Assembly (NCBI GenBank): GCA_025602905.1 | Contig: JAHLKI010000018.1 | Coordinates: 496,001-560,000 of the forward strand | From: Phlyctochytrium arcticum | Taxonomy: Eukaryota > Chytridiomycota > Chytridiomycetes > Chytridiales > Chytridiaceae | Direction: 5' to 3' | DNA: 64,000 bases | Shown: in pieces, positions 23,601 through 35,975 of the stretch | Layout of the letters: every line of letters starts with the position of its first letter | Position numbering within the stretch: the stretch's first letter is position 1 | Translations under genes and position numbers: made by a program | Notes under the pieces: model-generated | What the model was told of the DNA's origin: nothing | The model's input: only the letters and a program-made list of their open reading frames with translations | Databases searched by the model: none

Positions 23601-26600
23601 GCGGTGAAATCGGTGTGTCTGCTCGACCAAACAAGGAATTGGCCGTGAATGCTACTGTTCTTTTGGGTACTGCCTTCCCCGTCCAAGCCCGTATCGGATA
23701 CTTGAGTTCTACAGCTGGTCTTTCGGCAGCAAAGTCTGGAGATCTGAACAACCTCCTCACTTTCGAGTTCCCTAACCCCACCGGTATCACATTGGGCGGA
23801 CAAACTCTTTCTCTCGGCACTACCCTTCGCTTCATTGACACCGATGCCACTCAGAACGATGTCAACGAAATTTTCCAAGACGTTTTCAACAAGGGTGATA
23901 TGCCTGGTCGAGTCGGTTTGAAAGACATCAAATTCGGTGTTTCCGGAACAGACTACCTTACGGTTCTCAACAAAGTTAGTGCAGCACTGGGAATCAAGGA
24001 TGTTCTCGGCATGGCTGGCGTGAAGGTTCCTTTGGAGTTGGGCGGTATGGCACAGCAAATGGGTATCAAGCTTGGAGGATTAGGTCTTGAGGCTCTCCCT
24101 CAGCAAACAGTTGCTGCTAGCGCCGTTGCCAGTTTCCAATTCCCTTTCAACCTCAATGTGGACATTCCTCACTTTGCCACTGACGCCGGACTTAATGGTG
24201 CAGATTTGGTTGCAGTGGGTATGCCCATCAGAGTTTCCAAGAACACGGTTGCCATCAACGCCACTGCCAAGTTTTACACTGGAGAACAAATCAAGCAAGA
24301 GGTCAACAACGTCGTCAACCTGGTTTTATCGGGTCGACCCACTACAACTCCCAACGTAGACCTGAACATCAAGAAGCTTTCTTTGGGTGCCAGTGCAACT
24401 GATGTCATTACTGCGTTCCAGAAAGTTGATGCCAAGTTGAAGCTTGCCAATATTTTGCACGGCATGGGAATCAAGATTCCTTTGGACATTAGTGGAAACG
24501 GCGGCTTGATTAGCTTCGCTGGTTTGGCTGGTGATTTGGGCATGGCGATTCTCCCTGGAAAGCAGATCCGTGTTGACGGTGCCGCGGGCATTAAGTTTGG
24601 GTTCGATGTGAAGATGAAGGCGTTTGTTGGAGCTGATGTTGGTGTCAATGGTGCGCCTTTGGCACGAGCTGGTGTCCCAATTGCAATTCAACCGGATGCT
24701 ACTCAAACCAGTGTGATTGCGCTCAACACGACCATTCAGATTACTGAGAACGATGCTACACCTGCTGCGGTCGGTAAGCTGATGAACAACTACTTTGGAG
24801 CTAGTGCACCGAAACTAGACAGTTCGCTGGACTTGAGCAATTTGCAATTCGGAGCCGCCGCAAATGACGTGATTGATGCTTTCACCGCCATCAAAGTTTC
24901 TGTTCCATTGGATCTGTTTGTCGGAGGCACGGAGCGAATTGAAATTGGCAAACTTCTGGCATCCTTGATTCAGGCTGGCAAGATTACTACGCTACAGATC
25001 CGTCGACTTTTGGCCCAATTTGCTCCCGACAGTGTCTTCAACCTCGGATTGGGCGTCACCTTCCCTGGTGTCACCCTGCCCGTTAAGCTCGGCGCGTCAG
25101 TTCCTTACTTGCATGTTCCAGAGGTGAAACTCGATAGTGTTCCCTTCATGGACTTGGGAATGACCGGATTTGAATTGACCAAGACAATGGATATTGCACT
25201 AGACGCCGCAGCCAAAATCAAGGATTCTCGCGAGCTTACCGTCATTCTGGCCACCTACATTGGGGAATTCGTCAAGACCAAGCGATTCCCAGGAGCTCTT
25301 CGTATCAACGGTGCTGTCGCTGGAGGTAGCGCCAATGATGGAGATGTCATCAAGGCCTTGAGTATGAGTGAGATACCTATGCTGATTGACCCAGTTTTGC
25401 AAGCCATTGTGAGCGGAGTTGCGATTGGCGATGGTAGCATTGAATACACCACTCGTCCTGATGGGGTAACCGTTATCACGATCAAGCATCCTTTGATTGG
25501 CGAAGCTCAGATTATGTTGAACAAGTTGGACGTAGCATTCAATGAGGACCAGTCTCTCAGTCTTTCGATCAGTCTTGGCTTGGGATTGCCCTTCCCGCTC
25601 ATGCTCGATATTCCATACGTCCACATTAACGGTGCATTCGACAAAACCCCTGCCATGGATGGAACTATTACAGGACTGAAAACGATTGGCGGTGCTAATG
25701 GTGTGTCAACTCTGGACGTAACCCTGCGGGTGGCCTTTTCTCAAGATGAGGCCGTTGCCATCAAGTTTGGTGAGCTGGTAGACGCGATCACGAACGGTGG
25801 ACATATGGAAGGCTACTTGGTGGCATCTGGCATAGTGTTTGGATACAGTGCTGAGAGCAACGTCAAGGCCATCGCCGGTCTACCTCTCCCTATTCCAATG
25901 GATACCGTCATCAAAACTGTTGGACGTGTTCTAAATGGAAAGCTCGGCGGTGCTGCTATGATTGCTGGTGTTGGCATGAAGGTCGGAAACTTTTTGGTCG
26001 AGACCAAGCCTGGTCAGAAACTGGATGCTGGTGTAACTGCCTCATTCAGCAACATGTTCCCCATCACGATTCGCGGCCTCAACCACTTGGGATTGAGCTT
26101 TGCCATTGACCCTGCCCTCGGAAGTGCCGCGCCTGACATACTGCAAACCACTGTTCAAGGACTTAGCAACATTTCCCCCGGTGCTAATGCGGTCAACGTA
26201 CTTGCATCGTCATATTTCCCACCAAGTGATGCCGCTCAAGATATTGTCAAAAACTTCTTCGGTGATGTTATCGCTAACCCAGCTGGTATGACGCAACGCC
26301 TGGTCGTTGCCAAATTGACTTTGGGTGTCAGTGAAGCCAACGCCATCAAGATTTTCAGCAAAGCGCGGTTTTCATTCGCCGCCAAGGACCTATTGGCAGG
26401 CACTGACATTCTGAATGCCGCCGGTCGCCTGATTGGCATTGATTTGAGCAAGGGCCCCGCCGGTCTTTTGTCTATGATTGAGTTGAGCCGTGCGATTGTT
26501 GATTTGGGCAAGCCTGGCAAGATTATCTCTGACGTGGATATTGGACTGCGAAACTTGAGCATTTCGGCGGACGTCAACATGGGATACTTTGCAAGTGCGA

Positions 26601-28777
26601 TTGCTATCAACAAGGAGCGTTTGACTACCGCAGAATTGATGAATGGTCTGAAGATCAAGAGCGGCGGTGGAACTACATCCTTGGCTTTGGCATTGGAGAT
26701 GGAGATCAACGACTCACCAACTATCGCTTACATGATTGGCGAAATCGCACGGGCTGTTTCGTCTGGTTCACCCACGGGAGGAACTATTGGTCTCGATGGA
26801 TTAACCTTCGGTGTCAGCAAGGATGACAAAATCACAACATTCTCCAAGGCATTGATGGCTATTCAGGCTGACCCATTGATTGGTGCGGCAATGGAGCTTA
26901 TCAAACCTCTTCTAGCGGGTATGCAGCAGATGCAGATGCCTGCCGGCTGGGGCGTGGATGCAATTGACCTGGATGCCAAATCGGCCGATACTTTATCGAT
27001 TGACGTGGTCGGACATTCCCCCAACAATGGACAATTTTCTATTACCCTACCGTACGCATCTATGGAAATTGCTGTCGACAATCGGGACTTTGTGGTGCCG
27101 CTCTTGAATGATGTTGTCTTGAAGGATGGTCGTCTTTCAGCTCATGCTGAAACCAAAATGGTCCGCGATGCTGGAATTATCGCCAAGCTGGGTGCCGTCA
27201 TGGGTGATCTTGTCTTCCACCGCCCTTTCTCCGCTTCAATCGCTTCAGTTACCATCAAGAAGATCCTTTTCGGAACCAAAGAAAAGCCGTTCCAATTGTT
27301 GTCCAAGTTGATGGCAAGCATGCAAATTGGACCGTTGTTGCAGCAAGTCAAAGCTAGTATGGATGCCGCGCCAATTGAGATTACGGATATTCAGTCTCGC
27401 CTGTCTACAACCGGATTCTTTGCCAATGTCTTTATTCCTCTCAACACAAGTTTGCCACTCAACATGAAGTTTTCCAAGATGCAGGCAGGTTTGACCTACC
27501 GTGTCGCGAACGCAGGCAACCTGTTCAACGTGGCCGATATCGACATTCTTGATTTGACTATGGCTGGTGGCTTGCTGAACTTCAAACTCGACATCAAGGT
27601 GGATACCGATGCAGGAAAGGGTGTAATCCAGCCGCTGTACGAGGCCCTACCGGCTCTGTTGACTTGGCAATCATTCTCACGCAACGCTTTCATGGGATAT
27701 GCAAAACTCACTGGATCTGGAGGTGGAACATTTGATGTTCTCGACAAGCTTGAGTTCCGATGCCCTGACCTTACATTGTGGGAGCCTTTGGAAGTGCACA
27801 TCCCCGTGCCCGTTTCACCCCTGCAATCTGGTGGCCTTGCTCCTCTTCCTTTCGGTACTGAAGTTGTCTTCCGTAACCCATGGGCTCTACACATCGATAT
27901 TGGTACCGTCTCTATTGCCCTCCGCAATGGTGGCAAGGATCTTCTCCGTATCGCGACCAATGGCCCGGCTGCAGTTCTCAACGGCAAGGAGGGCGGCGCA
28001 CAAAAGGCAACACGAAACTTGGTCTTTTCCATCTTGCTTCCATTCGACATCAAGAAAATTATTGCCGACACCATCAGGAACATTCTGAACCCTCTTGGCG
28101 CAATCATCGAGTTTTTCGAAGCAATCAAGAACTTGTTCAACCCAGCTGCATACCAAATCGCTATCGTGGTTCAAGATGCATCAGGACAAGATTTGGCTTG
28201 GTTCTCCAAAGTTATGGACATTGTCTTTACCGACAGATTCAGGCAAAATAGTCTCGGACCCATTTTGGGAGCTTTGCTGGTCAAGTCTTCTATCTCCATC
28301 TTTGGTCAAGTTTTCAAGATTCCTTTCTTCAACTTTGAGAACCTTCCGTTCATTAAGCCTCTTCTCGAAACTGCCAACGGAGTTTTGGCCCAGATGCCAT
28401 CCCAGATCAGAATGGTTGGACCTGCACCAGGACTTATGGCACCTGGATTGGATATTTGGGGATTGACACCATTCGACCTCCCAGCTAACTTTACCCTCAC
28501 CCCCGGCAACGTTACAACCACAACTGCATCTCTCACCGAAACAGCCACCGCAACAGCAACCCTTGCCTTGCCAAGTGCAACAATTACAGCCCCTGCTCCG
28601 GGCGCGACGCAGCCCGCAAATACCCCCGCTCCTTCAACAGAGCCCGCTGCTCCTGCACCCAAACCCGACACACCTGTTGTACCATCATCCAACCTCCCCG
28701 CCCAACCCACACCCGCCAATACCCCAGCAGCCGCTGCGCTCCAACGTCGTTTGTTACGACGCGGACGTCGTCAGTAG
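17652..28777 (+). CDS. Giant LEA-2/DUF3712-repeat membrane protein (Tag1-like)
   Basis: Three exons, 17652-18005, 18066-18741 and 18810-28777, give about 3,665 residues; the last exon alone is nearly 10 kb. Residues 1-145 are a Ser/Pro-rich cytosolic tail with basic residues next to the membrane. Residues about 147-176 form one transmembrane helix. The rest, predicted lumenal or extracellular, is about 19 tandem modules of roughly 165 residues. Each has a hydrophobic beta-rich half (such as LPFPVxLxIGY), then xDTxATQxxVAxxV, then a block like IxxGxSAxDxITxLSKV. The end is Thr/Ala/Pro-rich and stops in a basic RRLLRRGRRQ. The opening resembles fungal DUF3712 proteins related to yeast Tag1, a vacuolar-membrane protein that terminates autophagy. 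LEA-2 proteins of this group have been proposed to bind or move lipids. The length is several times that of yeast Tag1, so family membership is likely but function is inference. Confidence 0.8.
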
Positions 28778-29068
28778 ACTTCTCTCAAGACGAACATCAT
28801 TTCGACAAGTACCCCCAACTCTCTTTGTCCCTTTATTACCTAGATTTTGCAATTGTTATTCTCAACCTTAGAAATGTATGTAGCTATCCTCTAGATTTGG
28901 CAGCTTAGAACGGCGTTATATCCGCTAAATTTCATAATACAAATAATACTACTGTCACTCCATACAAACTCCTCTTCTCTTGAGTTTTAGTTGATGAACC
29001 AGCGTTGGCCGACGCGTTTGACGCGTCAACTTTCCTAATTATTTGCGCTTGAACGAAATTCTAGGAAT

Positions 29069-29163
29069 ATGGATCTCATTGAGCCTTTAATCTTTTCTAC
29101 TCTTCTCGTCCTTGCACTATGCCTGATAGCCAGTCTGCTCGCCTCGTCGTAAGTTGCCTTACC

Positions 29164-29202
<39 letters not shown>

Positions 29203-29595
29203 CCCCCCCCTTCCTATTGAAAATTTCCCATAACTGACCAAATCTAGCCTATCTATGCCTTTGACCGTCACCCCCATTGCCCGCGTAGGCGCATTGGCTG
29301 CGGCAGGGGCAGTTATGTTGGCGGTTGGGTTGGTGACAGTCAAATACGATATGCGAACCGAGGGCAGGGAATTCATGACTGGACTATCGCCAGGGCTGGT
29401 ACAATTTGCACGCGCGTGAACCAAAATGTTTAGTGCTGATATTCGCAATTTTAGAATAATGCAGACTCTGAACTTCCTTCAATCATATTTGCAGCTGGAA
29501 CGGCATTGGCAGCCATGGCGGTTGGAGGCTCTAATTTGATTATACATCTTTTCACTCCGACCTATGTTGATCAGCCGGAAGATGAAGCTTATTGA
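29069..29595 (+). CDS. Small three-helix membrane protein, function unknown
   Basis: Exons 29069-29148, 29248-29398 and 29455-29595 join in frame to give 123 residues. Three hydrophobic segments are visible: residues about 7-27 (LIFSTLLVLALCLIASLLA), about 40-58 (VGALAAAGAVMLAVGLVTV) and about 87-107 (IIFAAGTALAAMAVGGSNL). The end is acidic (YVDQPEDEAY). All junctions are GT-AG and keep frame, which is the main support for the gene. The first intron carries a 46-bp C-rich tract over nearly half its length. I do not recognise the family. The gene lies 290 bp downstream of the giant gene on the same strand and converges with the hydrolase gene at 29740. Confidence 0.6.
29165..29210. repeat. Poly-C tract inside an intron (C37-G-C8)
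   Basis: The longest homopolymer in the window, interrupted once by a G. It lies inside the 99-bp first intron of the small membrane-protein gene, so on the sense strand it sits between the donor and the branch region. Tract length is likely to vary and may be misassembled. Confidence 0.9.
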
Positions 29596-29739
29596 GCCAC
29601 GCAGTGCATTACCGACGATCATACAGCAAAGAGCCGGACTGCATGGTTCCCGAGTCTGGTTTATAAATGATCTTTCTGCCGTCTATATTCAAAAATGCCT
29701 TATATCACTGTATCGGAATGAGGAAATGGGAGAGTGCAC

Positions 29740-32046
29740 TTAAAAACGAGAAGCGGGGCCGGTCCATTGCAATCTCGACCAGTCTGAGGAATTGCTTCCC
29801 TCCTTGGTATATCGATCAAGGACCGACAAAACCTTTTCCCTCAGACCAGCCTTGCCCCGACCGAATCCGCCTTCAATTGTGATTTGAAGAGGGGGAAGTC
29901 CTCGTTCAATTCCAACGATTCCAGAGTCGTAAGCACCCCAATTCTGTTCGAAATAAGTGAGAACTTCCTGCTTTGATTGGAGGTGTTTCTGTTCCCGGCC
30001 GCGACGACCTTGTCCTGTGTAGTTTACTTTAGTGCATGAAGTGGATGTACATCATACTCAAACGCACCGTTAACCACGCGCTGTATATCTTCAGTAGTCG
30101 GCAATCCGGAGAGAGGGCGGTGGGGATAATCGTGATAAGTGAGACCATTCAAGAAGTTGAGAGTTCGGGAGGGCAACGAGCTACTATAGCATTGGTTGGT
30201 GGGGCGTAATATTACATTGCATCCACAAGATTCTTACCTCGCGGATTGCTTTCCAGAGCCTTGCTTTACAGGCTCGAAATACGTTTTGATCACCTCGGGT
30301 GTGACTTGTCCCATGTTTTCCCATGTTGGGTTCCATTTTGGTTCGCGTTTCTCCATGAGCTTGGCTGTTACTCCTTCGATAAAGTCGGGAGTGTGCTATA
30401 CAAAGTGTAAGGGTGTTGCTCAGGTATGATGACAAATAGAGGTACATACCAGGAACTCTTGCACCATGTTGTATTCCATACGGAAGCACTCAGCAAAGCC
30501 AAGTGTTCGTCCTTTACGCAATTGTTCCAAAGTAACCTAGTTGCAACTGGAGCTTAAGCATTGGGGAAACAATCCAAAATGCCTTCTGACGGCAAACCTT
30601 GAGACTGAGGGGCGAGAATGTCTTCATCGTTTCGAGTGTTTTTTCCGCCCAAGGTGATTTCTGTTAGAAAATACGATTGATACGGGCCATGTTTCCAACT
30701 ATGAAGATGTACTTTGAGTACCTCCTTTTCCAAAGCGGCAATGATCTCCTCTAGGTTGTTATACTTGAAACAGCTGCAAGGATGTGAGCAAAAGCCATAT
30801 TGGTCACACAAGACGGGCACTCACCGGTCGATGGCGTTTCCGACTTCACCACCGAGCTTCCAATTCCTCCACTCGCTGGCCTCAATGTTTTCTAAGGTCC
30901 ATTTGAACAAAGGATTTAACGGTATCCCGATCCAGATCTGCTTACCCACAAACTCTTCCAAAACTCCGTTAATCACCTCAATCTCATCAGATTCCAGTTC
31001 AGCGAGACGAGCCATGAGTGCAGGCAAACGCTCGGAGGGTATATAGTGAGTGGCAATTCCGGCTTGGCTGGAGAAAAAAAACGTCAGACGAAAGACATGA
31101 AAGACTCGAGACGTACTTACAAAACTTCATGGCCCTTCAATCGAGCTCCCGATAATCCCAAGTACGTGCCTACTTCGCCATCCAATCGTGGCAGGAAAAA
31201 CGAGCCGCCAACATCCGGGAACAGGCCGATCTCAGTCTCGGGCATGGCGAAGAGAGTTTTCTCAGTAGCAATGCGGAAGGGAGCATGAACAGATAGACCA
31301 ACGCCTCCTCCCACTTTTCAAGATTAGAAATGGCTTAATGGAAGATCATCTTAAAGGTTGATACGTACTGGTGATCCCGTTCATGACACTAATAAACGGC
31401 TTCTTGAGAGTTCCAATCAAATGGTTCAGCTGGTATTCCTCCTCAAAGAATTTGAGTGCTTGGGCTATTTGTTCTGGTTCGCCGGATGTAGCTTGCTGCA
31501 CGACCTTCTTGACATCTCCACCAGCGCAAAATGCCTTGCCGTCTACTGCAGACAACACGATAACTTTGCAAGTATTGGAGTCGGCCCAAACCTACAAATC
31601 CGCTTGAATCAACTGAACCATGCTGCAGGGCATTCAGGTAACTAACCTGCAATTGGGGAGTAATATTGTTGACCATAGACTTGGTCAAAGCATTGAAGGC
31701 TTTCGGTCGATTCAACAGAAACATGCGAACCGATTGCATCTTTTGATGACGGACATCGACGTTTCCGCCGGAAGCTGCCGCCGTAGCCATCTACCCAAGT
31801 AGAGAAATACTACAATTTAGCGCTTTGTTTACGATCTGGGGCGTATCACATTTTCCAACATACCTGGGCAGTGCTTCCTGGTGTTTGGTGCGCAGAAAGA
31901 CTCTCCGAGATCTTTGCAATGCGTTGGGTTGCTTGCATAGCCGATCCTGCTTTCAGGGGTGCGGTAGTCGATCTGGCCATGACCGCACGCGTACTCAAAA
32001 GACGACAGGCAGGCCGGACCAAGCCGCAACGAATTGTGCCCAGCAT
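29740..32046 (-). CDS. EHD3: 3-hydroxyisobutyryl-CoA hydrolase, mitochondrial (Ehd3/mS47-like)
   Basis: Crotonase-fold hydrolase of valine catabolism; the yeast homologue Ehd3 is also counted as mitoribosome protein mS47. Eleven exons fit: 32046-31864, 31790-31647, 31591-31369, 31313-31121, 31067-30825, 30773-30722, 30660-30598, 30536-30450, 30395-30238, 30183-30068 and 30014-29740, giving 578 residues. Exon 1 encodes an Arg/Ser/Ala-rich mitochondrial presequence ([18 protein letters not shown]). Family motifs are [33 protein letters not shown] and the signature [20 protein letters not shown], whose Glu and Asp belong to the active site. The C-terminal part includes [13 protein letters not shown] and [13 protein letters not shown]. 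It is longer than human HIBCH (about 386 residues) and closer to fungal Ehd3. Exon 2 begins exactly with an ATG, so a shorter, non-mitochondrial form is conceivable. Confidence 0.92.
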
Positions 32047-32304
32047 GTGTTTCTGACCCTGGTTCTACGGAGACGAAAGGCCAAGTGATTCGGGTGGAAG
32101 CCTACCACAGGCTACCAGGCTGATGTTTGACGGGATTTCCACTGAAAATGGGGCGAATTGTTTTTGCCCCAATGTGTCACCCAGCAATTCGCAATGAATC
32201 CATAAAAGTCCAAAGTAGCGCAAAGTCGGAGTTTTCGACAGTTCTAAAAGTTCTCACGCGCATATATCTGCGTAGAAGACTACAATATATTCAAGATTAT
32301 GGGG

Positions 32305-33205
32305 TTATGCAAAAGGCACCGCTTTGAGGTTTCGCACTGTTACATTTCCGCCTCCTTCCACTTGGAGCAAGCGTCCTTTATATGAAGCAGCTCCCTCATC
32401 GGTTATCCGAAAAAACGGCTGACAACCTGAAAAGTTGGCTTTTCGCTTCTGTGTGTTGTTTGGCATTTCATCATCTGGTACGACTCCATTTTAGCTCCTG
32501 CCAGATCTAAGGCGTCAATTGACTGTACCTGTCAAAGATATGACAATCTTTTGTCCAGGAACGCTGTCCTTTGGTGGCTCCAAGATTTCAACGGTAGCAT
32601 CGTCGTAGGCCGCTAGGAGCATACCTTAAGAATGCCGTAGTGAGAGGGGGCTTGACATATAAATGGTCAGGTATGCAAACACACCATTCGATCGGATCCC
32701 ACGCAGCTTGGAAGCTTTCAAATTGAAGACCACAACGACCAACCGATGCTGATGCGAAAGAAAGCTCTTTGGTATTCGGCACCGATGCTCATCTGGAGAA
32801 TATGCCATCTACCTTCAACTGCTCTGCCGTGTACCATCCGCGCAAACCGCTCACTATGACCCTCCCACCCTCGTCCTTCAAAGACGCTTCACCAACATCC
32901 ACCCGTTCAACAAAGAGCTTCTCCGCGTCAGGGTGCTCTTCAATAGATGTAATCCGGCCCACTCGAAGATCCAAGGTATGAATTGGGTCTATTGGAGTAA
33001 TTTTATCGGGATCCTGGGCCGGCAGAGAAACCGTTTCACTCGCCGCGCTCTTTTGACATTGCGGCGCGATAGTAAAGAGTCTATTACGTCCTGTCGGTAT
33101 TCTTGGAACTAGCACTCTGCCCACATTGCAGGAAGCTGAGACGAGTCTACGGTTCCTAAAAGTGCTCCACAAGGCCGACATTTCTAGCAAGACGTTGGGT
33201 TGCAA
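32305..33205 (-). CDS. tRNA-binding-domain protein (EMAPII/Arc1 C-terminal type)
   Basis: Four exons, 33205-32813, 32748-32685, 32624-32529 and 32483-32305, give about 243 residues. The first ~70 residues are Arg/Ser-rich without acids and look like a mitochondrial presequence; an alternative start, MSALWSTF, is eight codons in. From about residue 78 the OB-fold tRNA-binding domain is clear: LDLRVGRITSIEEHPDAEKLFVERVDVG, VIVSGLRGWYTAEQLK, VVFNLKASKLRGIRSNGMLLAA and EILEPPKDSVPGQKI (all known hallmarks of the EMAPII/Trbp111/Arc1 family). The last exon boundary is the least certain, since its acceptor is GGAG. There is no aminoacyl-tRNA synthetase domain, so it is a stand-alone cofactor-type protein that probably binds the tRNA elbow. 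The presequence suggests action in mitochondria. Confidence 0.85.
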
Positions 33206-33595
33206 AGATTGAAACCTGAAAGCTCCGATGTATGAGAGTACCAGCCACGTAAGTCATTGTTGGGCCATGATGGCATGACGGCAAACACCGCAAGAAAGTT
33301 GGAGCACTTTTCGAAAAAAGTGAGAAGACGATTGAAAGAGTTTTAGACTCTGCAAAACTATCATACAAAGTAGGTGGAGGCATTCGCATTGTGGTCGCTC
33401 GTTCCTGGCTGATACGGATTTGTGTTCCAGATAGAGTCTGCTTGCATATCACAATGCAGGCGCCTATGCCGCAAAAACAGTCAACACCTTTACATCCTTG
33501 ATACACGACTCCGCCTTTTGCAGCTTTTGCAAGCACAGTCTGTCCACGTACTGAAGTAGCTTGCCAAGTGCTCCTTGATCAGCAACCACAACATC
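33206..33595. promoter_or_regulatory. Divergent intergenic region (tRNA-binding protein / Mdm34)
   Basis: 390 bp separate two start codons on opposite strands, so both promoters must lie here. No TATA box or other clear element was seen. Confidence 0.5.
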
Positions 33596-35749
33596 ATGTC
33601 GTTGAAACTGAATTGGCCCGAGTTCTCGCCCGAGTTCATCGAAAAGGCGCAACAGCAGCTCACATTGGCCCTCAACAAAGGAGAAAAGCCTTCGAATATC
33701 GTTGGGAAGATTGATGTCAATGAGCTGAATATGGGCACAGCGGTTGGTGCAAGTGATTTTCGATTTGAAGACATGTATGCTCACATCGTATCCAATTTAG
33801 CCACCAGATTTGGAGATTCTCGAGATTGGAGAGCTACAAGAGGAGCGATTTCGAGGGATATTCAAAATGTCGTATAAAGGAGATGCATATGTTGAGTTAC
33901 ATACCAAAGTACAGGTACGGACAATCCCTAGGTTCGATGTCATTCACTACCGTACTAAACTGCGGGGCAGGCCAACCCTCTGAAGACACCAGCATCCAAC
34001 CTCAAGATAAATAATCGAGGTGGAATCTTGGCGGCAAACTGGCCGCTTGTGGTTCCGATGAAGCTTCGCATATCAAATCTCGTCTTACGAGGCATTATCG
34101 TTCTGGTGGTGGACAAGCATAAGGGGGTCACACTAGTTTTCAAAAACGACCCTCTCGAGAAAGTGGATGTCAACTCTACTTTTGACAACATACCAAATAT
34201 CCGCCGCTTCTTGCAATTGCAGATTGAAACCCAGCTGCGCAAGATGTTTCAAGAAGATCTACCGACATTGATACATAACCTGTCCCTTGTATATTTGCAT
34301 CAGCAGAGCGGTGGTGTCGGCATGCCACCCGGAATGACACCAATAGGGGCTGGCGCTCCTGCAACTCCCAAATTTGGGCTCGAACATGATGATATCTCAT
34401 CTCTAGACAGCGGATACCAAAGTGATGAGATTGGGAGAACGGGGTCGGTCAACCTTCTGGACTTGCGCACCCAGCGCGAGAAATGGATCGGTAATGAGTC
34501 CATTGATGACGATAACGACGACGACGCTTGGGTGCATGGGTACACATTCTACCGAAATCTTTCTTCTTCAACTGGCGCTCTCGAGCTGGGCCTCAAGACG
34601 CTGGCCGTGCCAAAACCTCTCACAAACGAAAAGGTTATTTCACGGACAATGGTCGAAGAACGGCAAGTGCCGTACGCATATGCCCCGTCTGCCTTCTCCG
34701 ACCCAGGTGGATATAGGATTGGGCATACACGCAGAAGAGTGTCAGATGTGTCAGAAACAGGCAGCTTGGCGTCTTTACCGGCTTATCACAGCCCATATCG
34801 AAGTTTTGAAGCGTTCACGACCCGACCACGGGTACCCCCACGAGCCTCTAGCAGTACATCACTCAATGTCGATATCACACGCACGTGGTCCGCCGATTTT
34901 GCTGCAGGCAGTCAAGCACCCAGCGACCAACCTGCCGACCGTTTCTCATCTACTGAGCCCTTGAATGATGATCTCACGCAAATCCATGACGAAGATTCCA
35001 TGTTCTTCTCACCCACCTCACCGTCATTCTTTTCCCCCTTTGATTCAAAAGTAGTACTCAACCCGACCGACAATCCCCGTGCAGCTCATCTGGCTAGCCT
35101 TCTAAACTCCAATCACACCATCAATCCACATACCCAAAGTGAAGACATTGAACATATGGCGTATCGCACACATGCCCTCAACATCAAGTCCGCTCGCCAG
35201 ACCAATCTTGACATCACATCACCGGCTCAAGGCTCGACAAATCCTAGCTCTGAATCAAAATCGAAACGGAGCTGGCGAAATCGCAACGTGATTGTTATAA
35301 ATCTTCCTAAGGATGTCGTTGTTCCCCAGGGGCTGCTGTCTACAGGTCTATCGGAACGCATGACATCAGCCGGTCTTGATCCACGTACCGGTGCACCTTT
35401 CTCACCCGGATCTGAGGGCTACCCATACCTGTATCCTCCATCGACGTCTTCTAGTCGCTCAAGACGCTCGCGTGGAACAAAATCGGTCAGAAGCGAAGGT
35501 TCCGCAATCGAAAGAAGTAGCCAGAGAAGTGGTGGTAGTGGCGGTAGTAACAGCCGTAGCCATGCGACGAGGGGAGGCCGTGGCAGCACGCAACCCACCA
35601 TGTCGCGAAGTGTGTCAACTACAGGATTGTCAGACCTTCGACACGGTACAAGAACTACACCCAGAATGGACAGTCGTCATCAACACCCACCATCTCCTCT
35701 CTCGCCCATATCTAGATATCCAGCGTCGACGTCCTCTTTCAATCAATAG
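33596..35749 (+). CDS. MDM34: Mdm34, ERMES complex subunit
   Basis: Subunit of the ER-mitochondria encounter structure, in the mitochondrial outer membrane, which tethers ER to mitochondria and passes phospholipids. Exons 33596-33742, 33801-33914 and 33971-35749 give 679 residues. The spliced N-terminus reads [14 protein letters not shown], then [61 protein letters not shown]: the diagnostic SMP-domain start of fungal Mdm34. The SMP domain continues through [38 protein letters not shown] and [19 protein letters not shown] to about residue 200. The remaining ~480 residues are low-complexity, rich in Ser, Pro, Arg and Thr, and poorly conserved in the family. The gene converges with the BAG-domain gene. 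Confidence 0.94.
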
Positions 35750-35975
35750 TAATAGTCCTCCCCCAACTATTCCATGTTCCCGCTTGTGCCAAACGTCATT
35801 TATCAGATAAAGTTATTTTCATTGCTCAGAAAAACAACCACGGTTAGGTATAAACAATTCGAGAGAAAGACTAAACGACATAGGCTACATCTGGAATCTC
35901 GACTGGGGTAATGGCACAAGGATAATGTAGCACGAAAATGCATCATGGGAAAGGGTTTCAGAAATATTTCTAAGT

